Both the position numbers and the translations under genes were made by a program. A DNA stretch of 11,181 nt from the NCBI GenBank assembly GCA_027064405.1, contig JAMOPP010000103.1, forward strand, positions 1 through 11,181, given 5' to 3'. Shown piece by piece: positions 1-7,609 of the stretch. The notes beneath the pieces were generated by a model. It ran no database searches. It was given only the letters and a program-made list of their open reading frames with translations, and was not told the origin of the DNA. Each line of letters starts with the position of its first letter. Positions within the stretch are counted from its first letter, which is position 1. This DNA is from Desulfurellales bacterium (GTDB lineage: Bacteria > Campylobacterota_A > Desulfurellia > Desulfurellales > Hippeaceae).

Positions 1-1
1 T

Positions 2-1126
2 GCATCTGCCGGTTTTGTTGATTTGCATGCCCATTTAAGAGATCCGGGTTTTACAAGCAAAGAAACCGTAGAAACAGGTTTAAAGGCTGCCGTTAAGGGT
101 GGTTTTACAAGCGTATGTTGCATGCCGAACACAAATCCGGTTATAGATAATGTGCAGACTGTGGAGTATATCAAAAATAAAGCGGACAACCTTTCGATAT
201 GTGATTTGTATCCTATAGGTTCGATAAGTAGAGGCGAAAAGGGTGAAAGTTTAAGTGATATGCTCTCTTTGAAGAAAGCGGGTTGTGTTGCTTTTAGTGA
301 CGACGGAAGACCGGTTATGGATGGTGAACTCTTAAGAAAAGCATTAATATACACTGAAGATTTAAATATTCCTCTATCGCTTCACGAAGAAGATGTTAAT
401 ATAAGTAAAGACGGTGTTGTGAACGACTGTAAAATGGCATTTCAGCTTGGACTTAGCGGGATTCCAAATGTTTCGGAATCAAGCATAATAGCAAGGGATA
501 TAGAAATATTAAAAAGCACAAAGGGCAGGCTTCACATCTGCCATGTAAGCACAAAAGAGTCTCTAAAGGTTATAGAAAATGCAAAGTATAATAATGCAAA
601 TATAACATTTGAGGTTACACCTCACCACTTGTCGTTAACAGACAGTGAAATAGATAACTATAATACATTTGCCAAGGTTAATCCGCCATTGAGAAGTGGG
701 GATGATTTAAAAGCCGTTCATAGTGCTTTTGCGGAGGGCTTGGTGGATGCAATTGCAACAGATCATGCTCCTCACGAAGAAGATTTAAAAAAATGCACTA
801 TGCAAAATGCCGCATTCGGAATAAGCGGATTTGAAACTGCATTCAGCGTAGTAAATACATATCTTGTCGAAAAAGGAATTATAAGCCTATTCGAAGCAAT
901 TAGCCTTATGACAAATAGACCGTCTAAAATTTTTAACTTAAAAAGCGGAAGTTTAAACGAAGGAGAATGGGCAAATATTGTATTAATAGACAGACAAAAA
1001 GAATATGTTGTGGACAGATTTAAATTTGTTTCAAAAGGGAAAAATACCCCGTATCATAATAAAAAACTAAAAGGCGTTGTTGTTAAAACTTTTTACAGAG
1101 GCAAAGAAGTCTTTTCAGGAGAATAA
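2..1126 (+). CDS. pyrC: Dihydroorotase, class I (5' end outside window)
   Basis: Zinc amidohydrolase catalysing the reversible cyclisation of N-carbamoyl-aspartate to dihydroorotate, the third step of cytosolic pyrimidine synthesis. The frame is open from base 2 and begins inside the conserved GFVDLHAHLRDPG motif, so the true start lies upstream; the TTG at 23 is only the Leu of that motif. About 50 N-terminal residues are probably missing, because the family is usually 420-430 residues and 374 codons are visible. Metal and active-site motifs appear in order: HAHLR (His codons at 26 and 32), FSDDGRPV, LHEED, HICHVS, EVTPHHL and ATDHAPH (Asp codon at 761). These match the Aquifex/Bacillus-type enzyme, which uses an Asp instead of a carboxylated Lys. 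The accD start follows one base after its stop, placing it in the same operon. All expected catalytic motifs are intact. Confidence 0.95.
   Translation, partial: ASAGFVDLHAHLRDPGFTSKETVETGLKAAVKGGFTSVCCMPNTNPVIDNVQTVEYIKNKADNLSICDLYPIGSISRGEKGESLSDMLSLKKAGCVAFSDDGRPVMDGELLRKALIYTEDLNIPLSLHEEDVNISKDGVVNDCKMAFQLGLSGIPNVSESSIIARDIEILKSTKGRLHICHVSTKESLKVIENAKYNNANITFEVTPHHLSLTDSEIDNYNTFAKVNPPLRSGDDLKAVHSAFAEGLVDAIATDHAPHEEDLKKCTMQNAAFGISGFETAFSVVNTYLVEKGIISLFEAISLMTNRPSKIFNLKSGSLNEGEWANIVLIDRQKEYVVDRFKFVSKGKNTPYHNKKLKGVVVKTFYRGKEVFSGE
1117..1121 (+). promoter_or_regulatory. Shine-Dalgarno site fixing the accD start
   Basis: AGGAG lies 6 bases before the ATG at 1128 and sits inside the last codons of pyrC. 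It selects this ATG over the in-frame TTG at 1077, which has no such site and would add 17 residues overlapping pyrC. Confidence 0.8.
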
Positions 1127-1127
1127 A

Positions 1128-1949
1128 ATGGCTTTATTTAAAAGAAAAAAGAAGGAAGAAAACAAGTGGGTAAAATGTAAAAACTGCTCGGAAACATTTT
1201 ATGTTGAAGAACTTGAGCAAAATCATTGGATTTGTCCTAACTGTTCAAGTTACTTTAGGATTTCAGCTGCAAACAGGATTAAGATAACGGTTGACGAGGG
1301 AACCTTTAAAGAATTTGACACAAGAATGACAACAAAAGACCCTTTGGAATTTTCGGATTTAAAACCATATAAAGACAGATTGAAAGAAGCAATAGCAAAA
1401 ACGAAGAGAAAAGAGGCTGTTGTTAACGGGGTTTGCAAAATAGATAATGAACCCTGTGTTTTAAGCGTTATGGATTTTTCATTTTTAGGCGGTTCTATGG
1501 GATATGCAACAGGTGAAAAACTCGTAAGGGCAGTGGAAAAAGCGATGAAATTAAAAATAGGACTTGTTATAATAAGTGCATCCGGTGGAGCAAGAATGCA
1601 GGAGGGAATACTCTCTCTTATGCAAATGGAAAGGGTTTCTGCGGCACTATCTATGTTATCCAAAAAAGGTTTGCCCTACATATCATTTTTAACAGACCCT
1701 ACAACAGGAGGGGTTGCTGCAAGTTTTTCTATGCTTGGTGATATTATAATGGCTGAGCCTAATGCCTTGATAGGTTTTGCAGGTCCAAGAGTAATAGAGC
1801 AGACAATAGGGCGCGGTCTGCCGGAGGGGTTTCAAAGGTCAGAATTTTTACTTGAAAAAGGATTTATTGATGTAATAGTGGAAAGAAAGGATGTCCCTAA
1901 ATATATAGGTAAATTCTTAAGATTTTTTTCGGAAAATGTAAAAAAATGA
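1128..1949 (+). CDS. accD: Acetyl-CoA carboxylase carboxyltransferase subunit beta
   Basis: The beta subunit pairs with AccA to transfer the carboxyl group from carboxybiotin to acetyl-CoA, giving malonyl-CoA, the committed step of fatty-acid synthesis. The product is 273 residues from the ATG at 1128, in the usual size range. A four-cysteine zinc ribbon is visible (C17-x2-C20, C36-x2-C39), typical of bacterial AccD. It is followed by the crotonase-fold carboxyltransferase domain with the motifs GGSMGYATGEK, SASGGARMQEG, LTDPTTGG, GFAGPRVIEQT and LPEGFQRSEFLL. The start follows the pyrC stop by one base, and the TGA overlaps the gpmI ATG (ATGA), so the genes are probably translationally coupled. 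accA is not in the window, so the two subunit genes are separated. Confidence 0.97.
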   Translation: MALFKRKKKEENKWVKCKNCSETFYVEELEQNHWICPNCSSYFRISAANRIKITVDEGTFKEFDTRMTTKDPLEFSDLKPYKDRLKEAIAKTKRKEAVVNGVCKIDNEPCVLSVMDFSFLGGSMGYATGEKLVRAVEKAMKLKIGLVIISASGGARMQEGILSLMQMERVSAALSMLSKKGLPYISFLTDPTTGGVAASFSMLGDIIMAEPNALIGFAGPRVIEQTIGRGLPEGFQRSEFLLEKGFIDVIVERKDVPKYIGKFLRFFSENVKK

Positions 1950-3448
1950 AACCTACTATCCTCGTAATTTTAGACGGTATAGGGTATAGAGAAGAGAAAT
2001 TTGGCAATGCTTTTTTATCTGCAAAAAAACCTAATTTCGACGGGATTGTAAAAAAGCACGGCTTTACCCTGCTCGATGCTTCCGGCTATTCGGTAGGCTT
2101 GCCAGATGGTCAGATGGGAAATTCCGAAGTGGGGCATATGACCATAGGAAGCGGCAGAATAATTTATCAAGACCTTGTAAAGATAGATAAATCGATAGAA
2201 GATAACTCTTTTTTTAATAATAATGTCCTTAAAGGTGCAATAGATGTATCAAAAAACCATAAGTTGCATCTCTTCGGACTTTTGTCAGACGGCGGAGTGC
2301 ACAGCCATATAAATCATCTTAAGGCTTTAATAAAAATGGCAAAGGAAAACGGTTTAAAAAATGTTTATATACATAATTTTTTAGACGGAAGGGATACGCC
2401 GCCTACAAGTGGTATTGAATATTTAAAAGAACTTGAATCTTTCACAGAGAGCATAAATTTTGGGATAATATCCACAATTATAGGAAGATTTTATGCTATG
2501 GATAGAGATAAGAGATGGGACAGGGTTCAAAAAGCGTACGATATGCTTGTATTTGGTAAAGGCAACATTATTCAAGGCATTAAAGATGTAGAGGCTTTTT
2601 ATCAAAAAGGAATAACGGATGAGTTTATGGAGCCTCTAATTTTAAACAAAGAGTCTGTTGTCGAAGATGGAGACTCTATAATTTTCTATAATTTTAGAGC
2701 CGATAGAGCACGGGAATTGACAAGGGCTTTTATTGATAAAGATTTTGATTATTTTGAAAGAAAGCCTATAAAGGTAAATTATACGAGTTTTACAGAATAT
2801 GAGAAAAGTTTTAATATACCGGTTGCGTTTAAAAAAGTAGATGTCAAAAATGTTCTTGCAGAGGTTATAAGCAATTTAAATTTAAAACAGCTTCATATAG
2901 CGGAAACAGAAAAATATGCGCATGTAACATTCTTTTTTAACGGTGGCAAGGAGAAGCCGTTTGATAATGAAGATAGAATTATTGTGCAGTCTCCAAAGGT
3001 TAAAACCTACGATTTAAAACCTGAAATGAGTGCTTATGAAATAACGGATAAGATTATGGATGCGCTGAATAAAAAAAGGTATGATTTTATAGTTGTAAAC
3101 TATGCAAATGGAGATATGGTAGGCCATACGGCTATTGCAGATGCATGTAAAAAAGCCGTTGAAAGTGTAGATGAGTGTCTTGGAAAGGTTTATCACAAAA
3201 CTATGGAACAAGATGGAAATATTATAATCACTGCAGACCACGGAAATATAGAAGAGATTAAAGATAAGGATTCAAATCCCGTTACATCCCACTCACTTAA
3301 TCCCGTGTATTGTATTGTCGCATCAAATAATAAGAAATACAGCTTAAGGAATAGGGGCGGACTGTACGATATAGCTCCAACGGTTTTAGACCTTATGGGA
3401 ATAAAAAAACCTGTTGAAATGACAGGGACTTCTTTAATCAATGGCTGA
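1946..3448 (+). CDS. gpmI: 2,3-bisphosphoglycerate-independent phosphoglycerate mutase
   Basis: Interconverts 3-phosphoglycerate and 2-phosphoglycerate in glycolysis and gluconeogenesis, using two metal ions (normally manganese) and a phosphoserine intermediate. The 500-residue length is close to the family norm of about 510. LDG at the N terminus gives metal ligand Asp10, and DGQMGNSEVGH contains the catalytic Ser60. Other family motifs follow: LLSDGGVHSHINHL, FLDGRDTPP, GRFYAMDRDKRWDR, NFRADRARELTRAF, KYAHVTFFFNGG, TADHGN and TSHSLNPV. The enzyme therefore appears complete across its phosphatase-like and phosphotransferase domains. The ATG overlaps the accD stop by four bases; only a weak purine stretch precedes it, which fits coupled translation. 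The last 8 bases overlap the next gene. Confidence 0.97.
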   Translation: MKPTILVILDGIGYREEKFGNAFLSAKKPNFDGIVKKHGFTLLDASGYSVGLPDGQMGNSEVGHMTIGSGRIIYQDLVKIDKSIEDNSFFNNNVLKGAIDVSKNHKLHLFGLLSDGGVHSHINHLKALIKMAKENGLKNVYIHNFLDGRDTPPTSGIEYLKELESFTESINFGIISTIIGRFYAMDRDKRWDRVQKAYDMLVFGKGNIIQGIKDVEAFYQKGITDEFMEPLILNKESVVEDGDSIIFYNFRADRARELTRAFIDKDFDYFERKPIKVNYTSFTEYEKSFNIPVAFKKVDVKNVLAEVISNLNLKQLHIAETEKYAHVTFFFNGGKEKPFDNEDRIIVQSPKVKTYDLKPEMSAYEITDKIMDALNKKRYDFIVVNYANGDMVGHTAIADACKKAVESVDECLGKVYHKTMEQDGNIIITADHGNIEEIKDKDSNPVTSHSLNPVYCIVASNNKKYSLRNRGGLYDIAPTVLDLMGIKKPVEMTGTSLING

Positions 3449-3788
3449 TGATTTTGATGTAGGCAAAATTAGTAGAACCAAAAAGTCCCCGGAAATAAGG
3501 ATATTGCCTCCCTTTGTTTTTTATCGTAAACAGGACAAAGAAGAAAAAAAACGGCAAGAAAAGAGACGAAAAAATAAATTTAAAGAAGATTTTATCAAAC
3601 ATTTCAAGTTGGATAAAAATAAATTTATAATAAATATAGTGAAAATAGACGAAAAGTGGTACCTTGAAATATACAATAAGGCAACCAAAAACAGATTTTA
3701 TCAAGACTATTTTACGATATGCAATATACTTGACTTAAACTGCAAACTTCCTAAAATAATCGGGGCGAATATTGATAAAAAAGTTTAA
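3441..3788 (+). CDS. Lysine-rich hypothetical protein
   Basis: I do not recognise this 115-residue protein. It begins at an ATG overlapping the gpmI stop by 8 bases, with a possible AGGGA ribosome site about 13 bases upstream. Residues about 28-55 form a strongly basic and charged stretch (repeated K, E and R) that looks helical and could bind nucleic acid or act as a coiled coil. The C-terminal part (about 60-105) alternates hydrophobic and polar residues and looks like a small beta-rich domain. There is no signal peptide, membrane segment or cysteine pair. Its position between two well-formed genes in tight operon spacing argues that it is real. It ends 12 bases before the dehydrogenase start. 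Confidence 0.7.
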   Translation: MADDFDVGKISRTKKSPEIRILPPFVFYRKQDKEEKKRQEKRRKNKFKEDFIKHFKLDKNKFIINIVKIDEKWYLEIYNKATKNRFYQDYFTICNILDLNCKLPKIIGANIDKKV

Positions 3789-3800
3789 GGGGAAATTATT

Positions 3801-4781
3801 GTGGATAAGGTTTTTGTAACAAGAAGGATACCTCAGGCCGGAGTTGATATATTAGAAAAATATTTTAAGGTTGAGGTTAACGGCGAGGAAAGAAATTTAT
3901 CAAAAGATGAAATAATTGAAAATATAAAAGATACATTTGGTATTGTAACTATGGTAAGCGATAAAATAGATAAAGAGGTTATGGATAGTGCTGAAAACCT
4001 AAAAATTATAGCAAACTACGGTGTAGGGATAAATAATGTCGATATAGATTACGCCACAAGGAAAAAGATACTCTTTACGAATACGCCAGGTGTTCTAACC
4101 CAGGCTACTGCTGAATTGGCATGGGGCTTAATTATGGCGGTTGCAAGAAATATAGTGCAGGCTGATAAATTTACAAGGAGCGGTGAATTTACGGGCTTTT
4201 CACCAACTTTGATGCTTGGTAAAGAATTTTACAGCTCAACCATAGGCATAATAGGAATGGGCAGAATAGGTTCATCCATTGCCAGAATGGCAAGATACGG
4301 TTTTAATATGAATGTGCTGTATTATAATAGAAGTAAAAGCGAAAAAGAATTGGTAGTGGATGCAAAGAGAGTGCAGCTTGATGAACTTTTATCCGTAAGT
4401 GATATAGTTGTTGTTTCTGCACCACTAAATAGCGAAAGCAAACATTTAATTAATAAAGAAAAGTTTGAACTTATGAAAAACGATGCACTGTTTATAAATG
4501 TAGCAAGGGGAGAGGTAGTGGATACGGATGATTTAATCTATGCCCTTGAAAATAATATAATCGGTGGAGCGGGATTGGATGTATATGAAAATGAGCCGGA
4601 TTTTGATACAAGACTCGCAGGGTTTAAAAACTGCACTCTTTTGCCTCATATAGGCTCTGCTACCGTAGAAACAAGAGAAAAAATGTCAAAAATAGTTGCA
4701 AACAACATAGTATCTGTATATAAAGGTAGATGTCCTGACTACACTGTGAATGGAGGAGATTTATGCCCTGCAAAAAATTAA
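3801..4781 (+). CDS. GyaR-like D-2-hydroxyacid dehydrogenase (glyoxylate/hydroxypyruvate reductase or phosphoglycerate dehydrogenase)
   Basis: NAD(P)-dependent reductase of 2-oxoacids in the D-isomer-specific 2-hydroxyacid dehydrogenase family. At 326 residues it has the catalytic and nucleotide-binding domains but no C-terminal ACT domain, so it is not a full-length classical SerA. The Rossmann motif GMGRIG is at 152-157. The catalytic Arg-Glu-His set is R236 (NVARG), E265 (ENEP) and H283 (LPHIGSA), with spacings matching characterised members. The N terminus (KVFVTRRIP) and the VTMVSDKIDKEV stretch look most like archaeal and Thermotoga-type glyoxylate reductases. Substrate cannot be settled from sequence; a serine-pathway role is possible. 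Translation starts at GTG, supported by AAGGGGAAA at 3787-3795. The last 19 bases overlap the acylphosphatase gene. Confidence 0.88.
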   Translation: MDKVFVTRRIPQAGVDILEKYFKVEVNGEERNLSKDEIIENIKDTFGIVTMVSDKIDKEVMDSAENLKIIANYGVGINNVDIDYATRKKILFTNTPGVLTQATAELAWGLIMAVARNIVQADKFTRSGEFTGFSPTLMLGKEFYSSTIGIIGMGRIGSSIARMARYGFNMNVLYYNRSKSEKELVVDAKRVQLDELLSVSDIVVVSAPLNSESKHLINKEKFELMKNDALFINVARGEVVDTDDLIYALENNIIGGAGLDVYENEPDFDTRLAGFKNCTLLPHIGSATVETREKMSKIVANNIVSVYKGRCPDYTVNGGDLCPAKN

Positions 4782-5038
4782 AAATTACAGGAGTAGTTCA
4801 AAATGTAGGTTATAGAGCGTGGGCGAAAAGATTATCTTCTTATGTTGGTGTTAAGGGTTATGTGCGTAATATGCCGGATAAAAGCGTCGAAATGGTGGTA
4901 TGTGGAGCAGATAATCTGGTAACTGTTATGATTAATGCCGCAAAGAAAGGTCCTGCAACCGCAGTTGTTAAGAATGTTGAGGTTGAAGATGTAGATTATG
5001 ATGTTAAAAATGACGAGGAGTTTAAAATATGGATATAG
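4763..5038 (+). CDS. acyP: Acylphosphatase
   Basis: Small cytosolic enzyme that hydrolyses carboxyl-phosphate bonds such as those in acetyl phosphate or 1,3-bisphosphoglycerate. The 91-residue length matches the family. The phosphate-binding loop and catalytic Arg18 lie in GVVQNVGYR, and catalytic Asn36 lies in GYVRNMPD; the 18-residue spacing equals that of Arg23 and Asn41 in the human enzyme. One oddity is Asn where the common motif reads VQGV. GGAGGAG at 4752-4758 gives a strong ribosome site 4 bases before the ATG. The gene overlaps the dehydrogenase by 19 bases and the following TPR gene by 10 bases, so all three are probably translated together. Confidence 0.93.
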   Translation: MPCKKLKITGVVQNVGYRAWAKRLSSYVGVKGYVRNMPDKSVEMVVCGADNLVTVMINAAKKGPATAVVKNVEVEDVDYDVKNDEEFKIWI

Positions 5039-5592
5039 AAAAAGTTAACGATATACTTCAAAATGGTATTGAACACTTTTTAAGCGGGAAGTTCGAAACG
5101 GCAGGTATGTATTTTTCTTTGGTTTTATCCGAAGAAGCTGATAATGATGTTGCTAAATTCGGAGTTATGTGCATAGACGCCATAGATGACGGAATGATTG
5201 AAGCACGCGATATGTTTAATATTTATATTTTTTTACCTGAGGATCAAAAAAAATCTATGCTCAATACTTTTGATAAATACCAATCAAGTGAACTGTATGA
5301 TAGTTCTATTTCCGATTATATTTACGATATGATGAATCAATATGGGTCTTCAAACGATATATACAATCGGAGCTACAACAGTATAGAAGAGCTCTTGTCG
5401 GAATTTACATCAGATATTAAAAGTGACCCTGAATCGTACGATTCGGATTTTTTACTTGGTAAAATGTATGAAAAATTGGGAGATTACGAGAAAGCAATAG
5501 ATTATTTAACAAGAGCTTTTAGAACTAAGCCGTTTGATACAAAGCTTCAAAACGAAATTATGCAGGTAGTAAAGAAAAAAAATGAGGGATAA
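5029..5592 (+). CDS. Tetratricopeptide-repeat protein
   Basis: Protein of 187 residues of unknown specific role; TPR units normally mediate protein-protein contacts. A clear TPR lies at about 137-170 (LLGKMYEKLGDYEKAIDYL followed by an RAF..KPFD turn), and a more diverged one at about 10-43 (GIEHFLSGKFETAGMYFSL). The middle is acidic and rich in Asp, Ser and Tyr. There is no signal peptide or membrane segment, so it is probably cytosolic. GAGGAG at 5015-5020, inside the acylphosphatase gene, is placed 8 bases before the ATG. The last 11 bases overlap kdsD. Family membership is clear; function is not. Confidence 0.85.
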   Translation: MDIEKVNDILQNGIEHFLSGKFETAGMYFSLVLSEEADNDVAKFGVMCIDAIDDGMIEARDMFNIYIFLPEDQKKSMLNTFDKYQSSELYDSSISDYIYDMMNQYGSSNDIYNRSYNSIEELLSEFTSDIKSDPESYDSDFLLGKMYEKLGDYEKAIDYLTRAFRTKPFDTKLQNEIMQVVKKKNEG

Positions 5593-6553
5593 TATTTTAG
5601 AAACAATAAAGAATGCGGTTAGAATAGAAGCTGAATCAATAAACAATCTTTACGGCAACTTGAACGATAATTTTACGGAAGCTGTAAATATAATTAATAA
5701 CTGTAAGGGTAGGGTTATACTCTCAGGCGTAGGTAAATCAGGCTTAATAGGCAAAAAAATTTCATCCACCCTATCAAGTATAGGTGTTCCGTCATTTTTT
5801 ATTCATCCCACAGATGCCGCTCACGGTGATTTGGGAATGATAACAAAGGACGATGTAGCACTGCTTTTATCAAATTCGGGCAAAACGGAAGAGCTACTTT
5901 TCATTTTGCCACTTTTAAAAAGATTTGGCGTGCCAATAATATCAATAGTGGGAAATATTAATTCGGAGATTGCAAAAAGAAGTGATGTGGTGCTTGACGG
6001 CTCTGTTGAAAAAGAAGCGTCGTCTATAAGCCTTGTACCTATGTCATCTACCACCGTTGCTCTTGTTATAGGTGATGCACTTGCAGCAGGTTTAATTGTA
6101 AAAAACAATTTCCAAGAAGATGATTTTGCTATGTTGCATCCGGGTGGAATAATAGGTAAAAAACTTCTTCTTCGTGTGGAAGATCTTATGCATAAGGGTG
6201 ACGATGTTCCTTTTGCAGATGAAAATAGCAATTTTAATGATGTTGTGTATGAGATTTCATCAAAAAGACTTGGTGTTGCAATAGTTGCAAAAAACAGAAA
6301 ACAGCTTGTAGGGGTCATAACAGACGGTGATTTAAGAAGGTCTGTTGAAAAATATTCCGATAAGATTTTTACACTTAAAGCTAAGGATATAATGACAAAG
6401 AACCCAAAAACCATAGACAAAAATGCACTTGCGGCAAAAGCCGCTAATATTATGGAACAATATTCGATTACAAGTATCGTTGTTGTAGATAAAAATAGTG
6501 AAATAGAGGGTATAATTCACCTTCATGATATTTTGAAAGCCGGTATATTATAA
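5582..6553 (+). CDS. kdsD: D-arabinose 5-phosphate isomerase (KpsF/GutQ family)
   Basis: Converts ribulose 5-phosphate to arabinose 5-phosphate, the first step of Kdo synthesis for lipopolysaccharide. The 323-residue protein has an N-terminal SIS sugar-isomerase domain (about 30-170) and two C-terminal CBS domains (about 200-323), the usual full-length form. The catalytic set of E. coli KdsD (K59, E111, E152, H193) maps to K52 in GVGKSG, E104 in SNSGKTEE, E145 in EKEA and H186 in LHPGG. HPTDAAHGDLGM and ITDGDLRR are also conserved. The start overlaps the TPR gene by 11 bases with no strong ribosome site, suggesting coupling, and TAATG joins it to kdsC. Being next to kdsC supports a Kdo role rather than the gut-operon paralogue. 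Confidence 0.95.
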   Translation: MRDNILETIKNAVRIEAESINNLYGNLNDNFTEAVNIINNCKGRVILSGVGKSGLIGKKISSTLSSIGVPSFFIHPTDAAHGDLGMITKDDVALLLSNSGKTEELLFILPLLKRFGVPIISIVGNINSEIAKRSDVVLDGSVEKEASSISLVPMSSTTVALVIGDALAAGLIVKNNFQEDDFAMLHPGGIIGKKLLLRVEDLMHKGDDVPFADENSNFNDVVYEISSKRLGVAIVAKNRKQLVGVITDGDLRRSVEKYSDKIFTLKAKDIMTKNPKTIDKNALAAKAANIMEQYSITSIVVVDKNSEIEGIIHLHDILKAGIL

Positions 6554-7077
6554 TGAAAAATATAAAAGTTATAGTTATGGATGTTGACGGTGTTTTAACC
6601 GACGGAAGAATAATTTTGGATGATGACGGTAAAGAGTATAAATTTTTTGATGTAAAAGACGGACACGCAATTCATTTGGCGCTTGATTTGGGAATAAAAA
6701 TAGCCTGGGTGTCAGGCAGATACTCAAAAGTAACGCAAAAAAGGGCGGAACAGTTAAAGGTAGATTTTGTCTTGCAGAGACAGCACAACAAGCTTAATTC
6801 GTTGCAAGAGATTAAAAAACATTTTTCCTGTAGTGAGAAGAATATAGCATACATAGGCGATGATTTAATAGATATACCGCCGATGATAGTATCGGCTTTT
6901 TCCGCATCCACTAACGATGCCTGTGATGATGTTAAAAAGGTTTCGGATTATGTGTCACCATACAATGGCGGGAGAGGGGCTGTTAGAGACATACTTGAAT
7001 ATATTTTTAAAAAACAGAATGTGTGGAGCAAAATTTTAGAAAAATATATGCTTCTTGATGAGTATGCTGACATTTAA
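6553..7077 (+). CDS. kdsC: 3-deoxy-D-manno-octulosonate 8-phosphate phosphatase
   Basis: HAD-superfamily phosphatase that dephosphorylates Kdo 8-phosphate to Kdo, the third step of the pathway. The 174-residue C0-type HAD protein lacks a large cap domain, as expected for the tetrameric family. HAD motif I is VMDVDGVLT with nucleophile Asp10 and acid/base Asp12. VSGR provides the motif II serine, and IGDDLIDIP provides motif IV. The C-terminal GGRGAVRDILEYI segment is characteristic of KdsC, where the tail closes over a neighbouring active site. The start shares one base with the kdsD stop. The gene overlaps lptC by 20 bases. Confidence 0.95.
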   Translation: MKNIKVIVMDVDGVLTDGRIILDDDGKEYKFFDVKDGHAIHLALDLGIKIAWVSGRYSKVTQKRAEQLKVDFVLQRQHNKLNSLQEIKKHFSCSEKNIAYIGDDLIDIPPMIVSAFSASTNDACDDVKKVSDYVSPYNGGRGAVRDILEYIFKKQNVWSKILEKYMLLDEYADI

Positions 7078-7609
7078 AAAACTCAGCTTGCTTTTGGGAT
7101 ATTTCACAATTATTTTGCTTTTTGCCGTCTTGATGTTTATCTTCATAGGGTTGGTTAATAAAGAATCGAATATAGACAATAAGATTATATCTATAAAAAC
7201 AAAAAATTCCGCTCAGTTTCCCGATATGTGGCATATTTCAAAAGACGGGAGCAAGCGCTACAGAATAAAAGCTGTTTCAATGAAAAAGACGAAGGATGGT
7301 TCTACGATTTTAAATAGAGCGCAACTTTGGTGTTTTAATAAGAACGACAAGCCTATCTACATAAAAGCCGACAAAGCTACAATATACAAGAATAACGATA
7401 TATACGCTACCGGTAATGTATATGCGAAAAAAGATGATATAAATATCTATGCAAAAGATGCGCATTGGTATAATATAAAAAAAATTCTACAAAGCTCCCT
7501 GCCGTTTAGAGGCTTCTCAAAAAAGTCAAAATTTAAAGGTAAAAAGTTTGTGTACAGCAGTGGAAATAGTAAATTAACTGTTTATGGGGTAAATATATGG
7601 ATAGAATAA
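7058..7609 (+). CDS. lptC: LPS export ABC transporter periplasmic protein LptC
   Basis: Single-pass inner-membrane protein that receives LPS from the LptB2FG transporter and passes it to the periplasmic LptA bridge. From the ATG at 7058 the product is 183 residues. Residues about 9-33 form one hydrophobic anchor, preceded by lysines and followed by a polar periplasmic domain. The domain opens with HISKDGSKRYRIKA, the typical LptC/OstA-like beta-jellyroll entry, and continues with ATIYKNNDIYATGNV. The start is uncertain: TTG 7055, ATG 7058 and ATG 7064 are all in frame and none has a strong ribosome site, so coupling to kdsC, which it overlaps, is likely. lptA and lptB do not follow, which differs from the common kdsC-lptC-lptA-lptB order; aroA follows instead. 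Confidence 0.85.
   Translation: MSMLTFKKLSLLLGYFTIILLFAVLMFIFIGLVNKESNIDNKIISIKTKNSAQFPDMWHISKDGSKRYRIKAVSMKKTKDGSTILNRAQLWCFNKNDKPIYIKADKATIYKNNDIYATGNVYAKKDDINIYAKDAHWYNIKKILQSSLPFRGFSKKSKFKGKKFVYSSGNSKLTVYGVNIWIE

Noticed and set aside
1077..1127. A longer accD reading from TTG at 1077
   Set aside because: It adds 17 residues that overlap pyrC and are not typical of AccD, and it has no ribosome site; the ATG at 1128 has AGGAG 6 bases upstream.
1250..1663. A 137-residue minus-strand frame opposite accD
   Set aside because: It is an antisense shadow of a conserved gene, with no independent support.
5821..6526. Long minus-strand frames opposite kdsD
   Set aside because: They are shadows of the well-conserved kdsD coding sequence, with no ribosome site or recognisable protein.
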